DNA of 64,000 nucleotides from JBHHYU01 sp046757725 (lineage in GTDB: Bacteria > Desulfobacterota > Binatia > UBA9968). The stretch spans positions 1 to 64,000 of the forward strand of contig JBHHYU010000007.1 in assembly GCA_046757725.1 (NCBI GenBank), read 5' to 3'. Shown here in pieces: positions 8,505 through 16,891 of the stretch; the first letter of the stretch is position 1; each line of letters opens with the position of its first letter. The translations under genes and the position numbers were made by a program. Below the pieces are notes generated by a model. The model saw only the letters and a list, made by a program, of their open reading frames with translations, was not told the DNA's origin and did no database searches.

Positions 8505-9215
8505 CTAGGCTGAATTCTGCCAGAGGGAGAAGGCTTTTTTTCCCTTCTGAGAAGAATAAGTGGTAAACCAGGGTTCCAGGTTACTGCCCCCTTTGAGAAC
8601 ACCAAAGAAAAAGACCCTCAGTACCTGATCCACCAATTCGGGAAGGGAAAGATCGCGCCTGGGATGATACCAGGTATAGATCCAGTTCATCATCCCGAAT
8701 AGGCAAAAGGCGGCAACCCTTAAATCCAATCCTTTTCTCCCCTCCCGGCTCTGTAACTCCTCAAGGAGATCCACCAAAATCTTCACGTAACGGCGCTTGA
8801 GAACCAGAATCTTTTCTTGGAATTCACCTGTCAGTGACTCTTCCTCACGTGCCATCACCTTCATCTCGACCATGTTGTACAGGAAGAAACCCAGGTGATT
8901 TTCCGCAAAACCGCGGATCCTGACCCTCACATCTTCATGGGGATCTTCCACCTTTTCCCATCTGCCCAGCAAGGTCAAGAAACAGTGTTCCTGAATCAGG
9001 AATAGGAGCTCGTCTTTGGTACGAAAATAGTAGTAGAGACCCGCCAAGCTCATGCCCTGTGCACGGGCTATGTCACGAATGGAGGTGCGGTGAAAACCTT
9101 TTTCAGCAAAGATTCCTGCCGAAGTTTTGAGAATCTGCTGGAGCTTATCATCATGCTGACGGGTGACCGGTTCAAACCGCTTAGCCATTAATAAATATAT
9201 TTGCAAATCACTCAT
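8505..9215 (-). CDS. TetR/AcrR family transcriptional regulator
   Basis: This 236-residue regulator has an N-terminal TetR helix-turn-helix (about residues 25-70), visible as GFHRTSIRDIARAQG and GLYYYFRTKDELLFLI, and a helical ligand-binding domain behind it. It is divergent from five acyl-CoA metabolism genes, like FadR- or PaaR-type repressors that answer to acyl-CoA thioesters; that ligand is inference. Two starts are possible: ATG at 9215, or ATG at 9188 (giving 227 residues). Neither has a good ribosome binding site. It is convergent with the response regulator gene. Confidence 0.9.
   Translation of the reverse strand: MSDLQIYLLMAKRFEPVTRQHDDKLQQILKTSAGIFAEKGFHRTSIRDIARAQGMSLAGLYYYFRTKDELLFLIQEHCFLTLLGRWEKVEDPHEDVRVRIRGFAENHLGFFLYNMVEMKVMAREEESLTGEFQEKILVLKRRYVKILVDLLEELQSREGRKGLDLRVAAFCLFGMMNWIYTWYHPRRDLSLPELVDQVLRVFFFGVLKGGSNLEPWFTTYSSQKGKKAFSLWQNSA
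9199..9208. promoter_or_regulatory. Palindrome ATTTGCAAAT, possible TetR operator
   Basis: A perfect 10-bp palindrome lies at the start of the TetR gene, beside an AT-rich stretch, with TTGACA (minus strand, 9220-9225) close by. Autoregulation by TetR repressors at such sites is common, but the assignment here rests on position and symmetry only. Confidence 0.3.
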
Positions 9216-9305
9216 GGTGTGTCAATCGGAAGACATACCTCCCGCGTTCACCCGCTCTCACCATCATGATGCCTTTTGTTGCCTGCCTCTCAAACGCACC
9301 GGCAT

Positions 9306-9340
9306 GACTTCTGACTTACGACTTATGACTTTGGACCTTG
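9306..9340. repeat. Tandem heptamer repeat, five copies
   Basis: Five consecutive 7-base units of the form GACTTNN: gacttct, gacttac, gacttat, gactttg, gaccttg. They occupy the gap between the TetR gene and the acyl-CoA operon. The same period of seven recurs in other gaps of this window. Confidence 0.75.
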
Positions 9341-9501
9341 ACTAGTTCCGTTTCAATCACTGGCCTTATGACTCACTCTCTCCGCCCAGTGATCCCTTGG
9401 GACCTCCTACCTGCCGACGGCACAGCCACAATCGGATGATCTGGTTGTTTCAGGACGTCAACTTGAAAACTCCTCTTCTCACGTGTATAGGTTTGAATGT
9501 C

Positions 9502-10275
9502 ATGAGCTACGAATACATTGTGGTTGAAAAGGCGCCGCCCCTGGGCATGGTAACCCTGAACCGGCCACAGCAACTGAACGCCCTTTCCTCTGGTCTGGTT
9601 CGTGAGCTATGCCTGGCCATGGAATCCCTGGATCACGACGGGGAGATCCGCGTCATCATCCTAACCGGTGGGGAAAAGGTCTTTGCTGCGGGAGCAGATA
9701 TTAAAGAGATGGTCGATGCCGGGCCGTTTGACGAGCGGGTTCAAGGGCGTCTTTTGTTCAGGGATCGGATCAACAGGATCTCCAAGCCCGTAATTGCAGC
9801 CGTGAGCGGGTATGCCCTGGGAGGAGGGTGTGAGCTGGCCATGAGCTGCGATATTATTATCGCCTCTGAAACAGCCCGGTTCGGGCAGCCGGAAGTAAAC
9901 CTGGGTACGATTCCGGGGAGCGGCGGGACCCAGCGCCTGACACGGACCGTGGGAAAGGTGCGTGCCATGGAAATGGTATTAACAGGTGAGTTCCTGAACG
10001 CAATGGAGGCGGAGCGATGCGGCCTGGTTAATAAGGTAGTCCCTGCCGAACTTCTGCTAGAAGAATCGAAAAAGATCGCGAGGAAGATCGCCGGGAAACC
10101 TCCCATTGCCGTCAAGCTGGCCAAGGAGGCCATTCTTAAAGCCTTCAATACTCCCTTGGACGAAGGACTGGAGTTCGAGCGGAAGTCTTTTTACCTCCTC
10201 TTTGCCTCGGAGGATCGCAGAGAGGGTATGAAAGCCTTCATCGAAAAACGTAAACCCCAGTTCAAAGGAAAGTAA
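9502..10275 (+). CDS. Enoyl-CoA hydratase (PaaF/crotonase type)
   Basis: Crotonase-fold hydratase of 257 residues that adds water across a 2,3-enoyl-CoA double bond. The oxyanion-hole segments are present (AAGADIKEM and SGYALGGGCELA). Both catalytic glutamates of true hydratases can be seen, one in GQPEVNLGTIPG and one in RAMEMVLTG. ATG at 9502 is chosen because MSYEYIVVEK begins the family homology; the ORF runs open back to 9397 with no homology. It is first in a five-gene run whose order equals paaF-G-H-J, so its substrate may be 2,3-dehydroadipyl-CoA or a fatty enoyl-CoA. Confidence 0.92.
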   Translation: MSYEYIVVEKAPPLGMVTLNRPQQLNALSSGLVRELCLAMESLDHDGEIRVIILTGGEKVFAAGADIKEMVDAGPFDERVQGRLLFRDRINRISKPVIAAVSGYALGGGCELAMSCDIIIASETARFGQPEVNLGTIPGSGGTQRLTRTVGKVRAMEMVLTGEFLNAMEAERCGLVNKVVPAELLLEESKKIARKIAGKPPIAVKLAKEAILKAFNTPLDEGLEFERKSFYLLFASEDRREGMKAFIEKRKPQFKGK

Positions 10276-10287
10276 GGTCAGAGTTCC

Positions 10288-11067
10288 GTGAGCTACGAAA
10301 ATATCATCTATGAAAAACAAAACGGGGTAGCCACGATCACCCTGAACCGCCCCCAAGCCTTGAATGCCTTTACTCCTCCGATGAATGTTGAACTTCAGGA
10401 TGCGCTGAAAAATGCAGACGCAGATAAAAGTATCCGGTGTTTCCTGATTACCGGATCCGGCCGCGCCTTCTGCGCCGGGCAAGATCTTAAAGGTCGCTCG
10501 CGGGAGCAGCGAGGCTCCCTCGGGGACTCCTTACGGCAAATGTACAACCCCATTATCCTGCGCCTTCGCCGCACGGAAAAAATTGTTATTGCTGCGGTAA
10601 ACGGGGTCGCTGCTGGTGCAGGGTGCAACCTGGCTCTTGCCAGTGACCTCCGTATAGCCTCGGAAGAGGCAGTTTTTATTCAGGCCTTCGTAAAGGTCGG
10701 ACTGGCTCCGGATAGCGGCGGTAGTTTTATTCTCCCACGTCTGGTGGGGCTCAGCAAGGCGATGGAACTCCTGCTCCTTGGTGAGCCGGTGAACGCCAGG
10801 GAGGCCCTCAGGATCGGCTTGGTAACCAAAGTGATTGCTTCCGCCGAATTTCCAAAAGCGGCCCAAGAAATGGGGGAGCGATTGGCTGCCGGCCCCAGAA
10901 GCATTGGCCTGATCAAACGAGCGGTCAACCACGCGTTCCTGTCCGATCTCGAAAACCAACTAAACTACGAAGCCTATCTCCAGGAGCTCGCAGGGAAGAG
11001 TGCCGACTTTGATGAAGGGGTGCAGGCCTTTCTGGAAAAGCGATCGCCCAACTTTACAGGAAAGTAA
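10288..11067 (+). CDS. Enoyl-CoA hydratase/isomerase, PaaG-like
   Basis: A second crotonase-fold protein, 259 residues, GTG start at 10288, twelve bases after the first. It differs from its neighbour at the active site: the first catalytic Glu position reads QAFVKVGLAPDSGG, without Glu but with the Asp found in PaaG-type ring-opening isomerases. FCAGQDL and GVAAGAGCNLALA form the oxyanion hole. PaaG isomerises epoxy-phenylacetyl-CoA to an oxepin and also acts on dienoyl-CoA. The epoxidase genes paaABCDE are not in this window, so the true substrate is open. Confidence 0.85.
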   Translation: MSYENIIYEKQNGVATITLNRPQALNAFTPPMNVELQDALKNADADKSIRCFLITGSGRAFCAGQDLKGRSREQRGSLGDSLRQMYNPIILRLRRTEKIVIAAVNGVAAGAGCNLALASDLRIASEEAVFIQAFVKVGLAPDSGGSFILPRLVGLSKAMELLLLGEPVNAREALRIGLVTKVIASAEFPKAAQEMGERLAAGPRSIGLIKRAVNHAFLSDLENQLNYEAYLQELAGKSADFDEGVQAFLEKRSPNFTGK

Positions 11068-11076
11068 CGAATTCCA

Positions 11077-11940
11077 TTGGCAACGCAAACCAAGATCGGG
11101 ATTGTGGGGGCCGGCACCATGGGAGCCGGGATCGCACAGGTTTCCGTTCAATCAGGGTTTGATACGCTTGTTTATGACATTTCCCAGGCATTGATCGATA
11201 AGGGATTGGCCCGGTTAAGGAGTTTTATTCAAAGGAGCAGGGAAAAAGGGAGAATCAGCAACGAGGAGGAAAAGCGGATTCTCGCAAGGCTACGCGGGAC
11301 ACTGAAGCTTGAGGAATTTAAAGGAGCAGAGCTGGTAATTGAGGCGGCACCGGAGAAACTCGAACTCAAGCGTGAAACCTTCAAACAACTGGATACGATC
11401 TGCGGTCCGGAGACCCTGCTTGCGACCAATACGTCATCGCTGTCGGTGACCGCAATTGCGGCGGTGACAGCCAATCCCGAGCGCGTGGTGGGAATGCACT
11501 TCTTTAATCCCCCACCCCTCATGGCCTTGGTGGAAGTGATCGAGGGAAACCGGACGAGTCCCGCAACCATAGAAAAGGCTGCTAGCCTCGCCCGTCGGAT
11601 GGGAAAGACGCCGGCCCGTGCTAAAGATGTTCCCGGTTTTATTGTCAATCGCGTAGCCCGCCCTTTTTACAATGAAGCGCTACGCATCGTCGATGACGGT
11701 CAGGCTGCCCTAGAAACCATTGACCGGATCATGAAGGATGCCGGGAGTTTTCGGATGGGCCCCTTTGAGTTGATGGACTTGATCGGGGTCGACGTCAACT
11801 TTGCAGTCACCGAGTCGCTATACCGTTCGTTCTTCGAGGATCCCAGATTTCGCCCGAGTCCTCTCCAGCACCGGATGGTCGTGGCGGGAGAGCTGGGTAG
11901 AAAAACCGGCAGGGGCTTTTATAACTATGACCAAAAATAG
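11077..11940 (+). CDS. 3-hydroxyacyl-CoA dehydrogenase, catalytic half (PaaH/Hbd-like)
   Basis: NAD-dependent dehydrogenase of 287 residues oxidising 3-hydroxyacyl-CoA. The N-terminal Rossmann domain has IGIVGAGTMGAGIAQV. The catalytic-site segment VVGMHFFNPPPLMALVEVI contains the conserved His and Asn-Pro-Pro. The C-terminal dimerisation domain ends with the usual GRKTGRGFYNYD. The start is TTG at 11077. Its last 14 bases overlap the next ORF in another frame. In PaaH of the phenylacetate pathway (about 475 residues) this domain is fused to a second one; here that second part is the separate neighbouring ORF. Confidence 0.92.
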   Translation: MATQTKIGIVGAGTMGAGIAQVSVQSGFDTLVYDISQALIDKGLARLRSFIQRSREKGRISNEEEKRILARLRGTLKLEEFKGAELVIEAAPEKLELKRETFKQLDTICGPETLLATNTSSLSVTAIAAVTANPERVVGMHFFNPPPLMALVEVIEGNRTSPATIEKAASLARRMGKTPARAKDVPGFIVNRVARPFYNEALRIVDDGQAALETIDRIMKDAGSFRMGPFELMDLIGVDVNFAVTESLYRSFFEDPRFRPSPLQHRMVVAGELGRKTGRGFYNYDQK

Positions 11941-12670
11941 TCTGGCCGTCATCGGCAAGAGCCGCCTCGCTAAGGATCTGTTCGAGCTGAGTCGGGCCAA
12001 GGGATTTGAGGCAACGCTTCATTCGGAACCGGAAGAAGTGCCCACCTCCACTTCCATGATCGTTGAAACCCATGCCGGAGGCGAGGAGGAGAAAAAAACT
12101 ATTATAAGCAAACTGGATGCCTTGTCATCGTCCTCCATTATCTTGGCGTCCTGCGTGGGTTTTTCCACATCACGGATCGCATCCTGGATAAGCAGGCCGG
12201 GAAGGGTGGTGGGTTTTGCCACTTTTTACCCTCTTGAGGGAAGGAAGCTGATAGAATTGAGTGCTGGACTAGGGACTCAGGAGAGTTCTCTGGAGGCAAC
12301 CGAAACCTTTTTTCGTTCGCTAGGTAAGGAAACGGTGAGAGTCACGGACACATCGGGGCTGGTCTTTCCCAGGATCCTTAGTCTCATCATCAATGAGGCA
12401 GCCAGAAGTCTGGATGAAGGCCTAGCGCAACGAGAAGAGATCGATGTAGCCATGCGGCTTGGTACCAATTATCCTTCAGGGCCACTTCGTTGGGCTGACC
12501 AGATCGGCCTCGATGAAGTTTTGGCAGTGCTTGAAGGTCTACAACAGGAGACCGGAGAAGAGCGATACCGGCCTGCTCTGCTTTTAAAAAAAATGGTCCT
12601 GGCGGGGCGGCTGGGCGAGTGCAGTGGGCAAGGATTTTATGATTATAGGAAAGGTAACCCGGCACAATGA
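11927..12670 (+). CDS. Second half of PaaH-type dehydrogenase, separate ORF
   Basis: This 247-residue protein matches the C-terminal half of long PaaH enzymes: a reduced Rossmann-like domain (about 1-115) without a Gly-rich NAD loop, then a second 3-hydroxyacyl-CoA dehydrogenase C-terminal domain with IDVAMRLGTNYPSGPLRWAD and GEERYRP. It is probably not catalytic alone and likely completes the structure or substrate site of the preceding protein. ATG at 11927 lies inside the end of the previous gene (14-base overlap, +1 frame), and its stop overlaps the thiolase start (ATGA). The ORF is open upstream to 11801, but that part overlaps the other gene and looks unlike protein. A natural gene split is likelier than a sequencing error. 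Confidence 0.8.
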   Translation: MTKNSLAVIGKSRLAKDLFELSRAKGFEATLHSEPEEVPTSTSMIVETHAGGEEEKKTIISKLDALSSSSIILASCVGFSTSRIASWISRPGRVVGFATFYPLEGRKLIELSAGLGTQESSLEATETFFRSLGKETVRVTDTSGLVFPRILSLIINEAARSLDEGLAQREEIDVAMRLGTNYPSGPLRWADQIGLDEVLAVLEGLQQETGEERYRPALLLKKMVLAGRLGECSGQGFYDYRKGNPAQ

Positions 12671-13869
12671 AAAAAGCGGTCATCGTTGATGCGATACGGA
12701 CGCCTCTGGGGCGGCATGGTGGAATCTTGAAGGACATCCGGCCAGACGACCTGGCCGCAGACGTCATTGCGAAGCTCATGCAGCGAACCGGGATCAAGGG
12801 GGAAGAAGTCGAGGACGTGTACCTGGGTTGCAGCATCCAGGCGGGAGAAGATTGTCGCAACGTGGCGCGCCTCTCGGCGCTCCTAGCCGGTCTCCCCTAT
12901 ACTATTCCCGGCGCAACGGTCAATCGCCTTTGTGGCTCTGGGCTTGAGGCTATCAACCAAGCGGCGCGGGCTATTGAAACGGATCATGGGGATCTCTTTA
13001 TCGCCGGAGGCGTGGAAAGTATGACCCGAGCCCCCTGGGTGATGGGCAAGGCGGGAGCCCCTTTTCAACGTGGTGATGTTGTTGCCTATGACAGCACTCT
13101 GGGATGGCGCTTCCCGAATCGTCGCCTGGGAGAGCTTTACCCGCTGATCAGCCTGGGAGAAACTGCAGAAAACGTTGCGGAGAAATACGGCATCAGCCGC
13201 CAAGATCAGGATGCCTTTGCCCTGGAGAGTCACCAACATGCGGTACGGGCGCACCTGGAAGGTACCTTTAAAGATGAGGTGATCTCGGTGGAGGTTCCGC
13301 AGAGGAGAGCAGCTCCCCTCGTCTGTAATAAGGACGAAGGGCCCAGGCCTGACACCTCTGCAGAAAAACTTGCAGCGCTGAAACCCGTATTCAAAGAAGG
13401 CGGAACTGTTACGGCCGGCAACTCCTCCCAGATCTCTGATGGGGCATCGGCACTTCTTTTGACTACATACGACAAGGCCAGGGTTTTACATCTCAAGCCC
13501 CTGGTTCGGATCGTTGCGTCTGCAGCCGCTGGGGTGCACCCTTCCTACATGGGCATCGGTCCCATCCCGGCTACGCTCAAAGCCCTCAAACGAGCAGGGC
13601 TCACTATAGAGCAGATCGACCTTGTCGAGCTTAACGAGGCCTTTGCCTCCCAGTCTCTCGCCTGTATCAAAGAGTTGGGATTGGATAGAAATAAGGTCAA
13701 TGTCAACGGAGGGGCCATTGCCTTGGGCCACCCGCTTGGTTGTAGTGGTGCACGCATTATGACGACTCTAATCCACGAGATGAAAAGACGCGGGAGCCGC
13801 TATGGATTGGCGACGCTCTGCATCGGCGTCGGCCAGGGTATAGCTACCATCGTGGAGAGAGTGGATTAG
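12667..13869 (+). CDS. Acyl-CoA thiolase (acetyl-CoA acyltransferase, PaaJ/PcaF-like)
   Basis: Thiolase of 400 residues that cleaves 3-oxoacyl-CoA with CoA to release acetyl-CoA. The nucleophilic Cys89 is in NRLCGSG, His355 in GGAIALGHPLGCSGARI and the proton-shuttling Cys385 in CIGVGQGIA, so it should be active. GGVESMTRAPWV is as in 3-oxoadipyl-CoA thiolases, though acetoacetyl-CoA thiolases share it. It ends the paaF-G-H-J-like run and is coupled to the preceding ORF by ATGA. Direction (degradation rather than synthesis) is inferred from the neighbours. Confidence 0.93.
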   Translation: MKKAVIVDAIRTPLGRHGGILKDIRPDDLAADVIAKLMQRTGIKGEEVEDVYLGCSIQAGEDCRNVARLSALLAGLPYTIPGATVNRLCGSGLEAINQAARAIETDHGDLFIAGGVESMTRAPWVMGKAGAPFQRGDVVAYDSTLGWRFPNRRLGELYPLISLGETAENVAEKYGISRQDQDAFALESHQHAVRAHLEGTFKDEVISVEVPQRRAAPLVCNKDEGPRPDTSAEKLAALKPVFKEGGTVTAGNSSQISDGASALLLTTYDKARVLHLKPLVRIVASAAAGVHPSYMGIGPIPATLKALKRAGLTIEQIDLVELNEAFASQSLACIKELGLDRNKVNVNGGAIALGHPLGCSGARIMTTLIHEMKRRGSRYGLATLCIGVGQGIATIVERVD

Positions 13870-13903
13870 TTTCCAATGGCCTTCGGCATAATTGCCGTGC
13901 CCC

Positions 13904-16579
13904 ATGAAGATTAGTCGTAAAGCCGTCGCAATCATCCTAATTGTTTCAGGCCTCGCCATCACGATTTTCCTCGTCTCCCTCAATACGCTCATTGAAAAGA
14001 ACCGTACTCGTATTCGGGGGGAAATCCAGCAGGCCATAGGGAGATCCGTCACGTTCGACGAGCTCCAGTTGAGCTTGTGGGGCGGCCTCGGATTGTCGGC
14101 AAAAAACTTACGTATCGCGGAGGATCCGCGCTTCGCCGCCACACCATTTATCCAAACCAAAGAGTTAACAATGGAAGTGCGGTGGCTTCCTCTCCTTTCT
14201 GGAACGGTGGAGATTGAGAAGTTTATCCTGAGTGAACCTGAAATACAGATCATTAAGAACGAAGCAGGCGACCTCAATATCTCCGCTCTAACAGGCCCGA
14301 AGCGGAAATCCAAAAAATCCAAAAAGCCCAAAGAGACTGCCAAGAAAGAAAGGCGATCCGCTCCGATCTTTCTTGTATCGTCGGTCCAATTAACCCATAG
14401 TGAGATCCATTATATCGATCGCTCACTAAAAGAGCCTGTAGAGATCGTTATCCGGAACCTGGATATGGACCTCCATGGGCTTGCCCTAACACGTACGATG
14501 AAGATTAAACTTGCAGCCAATCTCTTTGCCGGTCAGGGACAAAATACGTGGCTGGAAGGCCGGATCGGGCCGTTCCTCGGCAGGAGAACCTTAACTCAAT
14601 ATCCTATGGACCTGCAGGTTCAGATGGATCCGCTTCTTTTTATTCAAATATCGCGGACCCTGCCTTTTCTGAGAGCCAACGTTCCTCCTTATCTTGATAT
14701 CACGGGTCCCCTTACGTTCACGGCGAGACTCCGGGGTACGCTGGCACAACCCCACATCAGCAACCTCGAACTTTCAGGTCCATTTTTCGGATCAACGACA
14801 GACAACGTCACGGTGAGGGGGGAGTTGGATTTTTCTAAGAGCACTTCCTGGAAGGAGGGTGAGATCCGAGGGAAGATAAACACCAACCCGGTGAGTCTAA
14901 ATCACCTCAAGAAGATCCCCTTCCTCAAACAGGCCTTGCCACCATCCCTGACCGCTGAGGGTCCTCTAAACATCACGAGTGAATTCCATGGCACTGCGGG
15001 GCACTTGCAGGTACACACATTGCTCAATGTGGGGCAAAGCGAGATCCGATACGGAAGTTGGCTAAAGAAAGCCAAGGGGATTCCTGCTGACTTCGATATG
15101 AAACTGGTAAGCCAGCGAGACCGGCTCATCGTAGAGGAGTCCACCCTTGCGATCCACAACGTAAAACTTAAATTTTCCGGACTCTTGCAAACTGTTCCCG
15201 ACCGACGCCTCAAGCTTCGGTTAAGGTCGGATGGTATGGACATTTCCGGATGGGACAGACTTCTCCTGCCCCTTTCTTCTTATAGCCTCAAAGGAAAACT
15301 TCGATGGGATATCTCCATCCAGAAAAACCTCAGCCTTTCGGACGGAAAACTCGATATCCGGGGCACCGCAAATTTTGATCAGTTCCAAGCCAAGGACAAA
15401 AAGACCGGACTCGGCATTGAAAAGATGACCTCTCAATTATCCTTCCGGGGTAAACAGGTGCATGTCGAGAACTCGTCGCTCCGTCTGGGCAATACCGACC
15501 TGGCTTTTGAGGCTACGCTCCCCGACCTTTTTCAACCTATCCTTCATTACAACCTGCACTCGACCGCATTCAATCTTGCGGATTTACCCGGTCTTGCGCT
15601 GGGCAAGGAAAATGTAATGAAGGCCGTACGCAGTACGGGGGAACTAAGGATAAAGAAGGGACATCCTCGGCTACAAGCGCGGCTTTTTTCTTTTGAGGGG
15701 ACCCTCCAGAAAATTCATTACCGCAACCTCAGTGGAGACATCGAATGGACTCCAGGACAACTGAGCTTTGATAATCTCTCGTTCCACGCCATGAGGGGTA
15801 TTTTCCGAGCCAACGGCACCTGGAAAAAGGACGCAAAGAAAACTCAGCGCTTCACTCTGAATCCCAACATCGAGGGCATGGATCTCCAGGCTCTACTTTC
15901 TCTCAAATACCCAAAGTTCAAGGACCACATAGCAGGAAGACTGAACTTCAGGGCCAGGCTGTGGGGAGAGGGCCAGGGCGGCACCGCGTTGCGGCAGAGT
16001 TTACAAGGAGAGGGAGAGACCCTCGTACGCGAAGGCTCACTGAAAGATTTCAATCTGGTCAAGCAAGTTCTCTCTAAAGTCACAGGAATTCCCGGCCTTT
16101 CTAACCTGCTTTCGTTGCGTATCCCTCTCCGTGATCGTGCGATATTTGAAAGAAAAGATACCCCGTTTGACACTCTAGAGGCGTCTTTTACCGTCAAACA
16201 AGGACAAATCCACACAAATGACCTCCTGATAGTTACTCCCGAGTACAGCATTAACGGAAAAGGCTGGGTAACATTTGACAAAGCGGTCCAATGGGACGCT
16301 CGCTTGGCTATGTCACGCGTGTTTACTCAGGACCTCATAGCCGAGCACAGAAATGTGCGTTATATCGCGGATCGACAGGGGAGACTCACTGTCCCTTTCC
16401 GTCTCACAGGCACTCTCCCTAATGTCCAGGCGGAACCCGACCTCCAAGGGTTAACTAGTGCCATGTCCAGAGGCCTGCTACAGAAGGGAATGGATCGCTT
16501 TTTGGGCGAGGGGGAAAAGCGCAAAAAGAAGGATGCGAGAGACTGGCTGAAAAGAGGGCTGGAACAACTCTCTCGCTGA
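13904..16579 (+). CDS. AsmA-like envelope protein
   Basis: A large protein (891 residues) of the AsmA/TamB-like repeating beta-groove group. Such proteins span from the inner membrane towards the outer membrane and are linked to lipid transport and outer-membrane balance. One N-terminal membrane segment is visible (AVAIILIVSGLAITIFLVSL), followed by the AsmA start domain and long beta-rich repeats. A Lys-rich linker lies near residues 130-150, and the C-terminal AsmA-type domain ends in a basic tail. ATG at 13904 is preferred over TTG at 13892. It lies 34 bases after the thiolase gene but probably belongs functionally with the next two genes. Confidence 0.85.
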   Translation: MKISRKAVAIILIVSGLAITIFLVSLNTLIEKNRTRIRGEIQQAIGRSVTFDELQLSLWGGLGLSAKNLRIAEDPRFAATPFIQTKELTMEVRWLPLLSGTVEIEKFILSEPEIQIIKNEAGDLNISALTGPKRKSKKSKKPKETAKKERRSAPIFLVSSVQLTHSEIHYIDRSLKEPVEIVIRNLDMDLHGLALTRTMKIKLAANLFAGQGQNTWLEGRIGPFLGRRTLTQYPMDLQVQMDPLLFIQISRTLPFLRANVPPYLDITGPLTFTARLRGTLAQPHISNLELSGPFFGSTTDNVTVRGELDFSKSTSWKEGEIRGKINTNPVSLNHLKKIPFLKQALPPSLTAEGPLNITSEFHGTAGHLQVHTLLNVGQSEIRYGSWLKKAKGIPADFDMKLVSQRDRLIVEESTLAIHNVKLKFSGLLQTVPDRRLKLRLRSDGMDISGWDRLLLPLSSYSLKGKLRWDISIQKNLSLSDGKLDIRGTANFDQFQAKDKKTGLGIEKMTSQLSFRGKQVHVENSSLRLGNTDLAFEATLPDLFQPILHYNLHSTAFNLADLPGLALGKENVMKAVRSTGELRIKKGHPRLQARLFSFEGTLQKIHYRNLSGDIEWTPGQLSFDNLSFHAMRGIFRANGTWKKDAKKTQRFTLNPNIEGMDLQALLSLKYPKFKDHIAGRLNFRARLWGEGQGGTALRQSLQGEGETLVREGSLKDFNLVKQVLSKVTGIPGLSNLLSLRIPLRDRAIFERKDTPFDTLEASFTVKQGQIHTNDLLIVTPEYSINGKGWVTFDKAVQWDARLAMSRVFTQDLIAEHRNVRYIADRQGRLTVPFRLTGTLPNVQAEPDLQGLTSAMSRGLLQKGMDRFLGEGEKRKKKDARDWLKRGLEQLSR

Positions 16580-16615
16580 TGGCAAAAACGCTGGCGGCCA
16601 GATACCCCAATCATC

Positions 16616-16891
16616 ATGAGTTTGGAAGAGATCTACTTAGAGATCCACCCTGAGGACATCGCGTATGTCAAGTTTATTTTCGAGTCCTACGAGGGGGTAG
16701 GGATTATCCGAACGGTAGACGCTAAAAAAGCCGTGATTGTCGTCATGGTCATGGGCGATTTTCTCAGCACCGCTCGCTCCATCCTAACTTCCCTGAAAGA
16801 AGAAATTTCCTTGACTGAGACCGCCCGGCCGGACGACATCGGAGAAGATTGGCTCCTGAACGACCTTGCCACGGAATCCCCTACCGAGTGA
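16616..16891 (+). CDS. DUF4911 family small protein
   Basis: A 91-residue acidic protein that resembles the DUF4911 family: an N-terminal strand, then YVKFIFESYEGVGIIRTVD and a strand of KKAVIVVMVMGDF, then a helix. The function of the family is unknown. No signal peptide or metal-binding motif is seen. Its stop overlaps the RNase R start (TGATG), so the two are translationally coupled. The family name is from memory of its pattern and should be taken as probable. Confidence 0.65.
   Translation: MSLEEIYLEIHPEDIAYVKFIFESYEGVGIIRTVDAKKAVIVVMVMGDFLSTARSILTSLKEEISLTETARPDDIGEDWLLNDLATESPTE

Noticed and set aside
11801..11926. Upstream extension of the second PaaH-half ORF
   Set aside because: It lies wholly within the first dehydrogenase gene and its translation has no similarity to the family.
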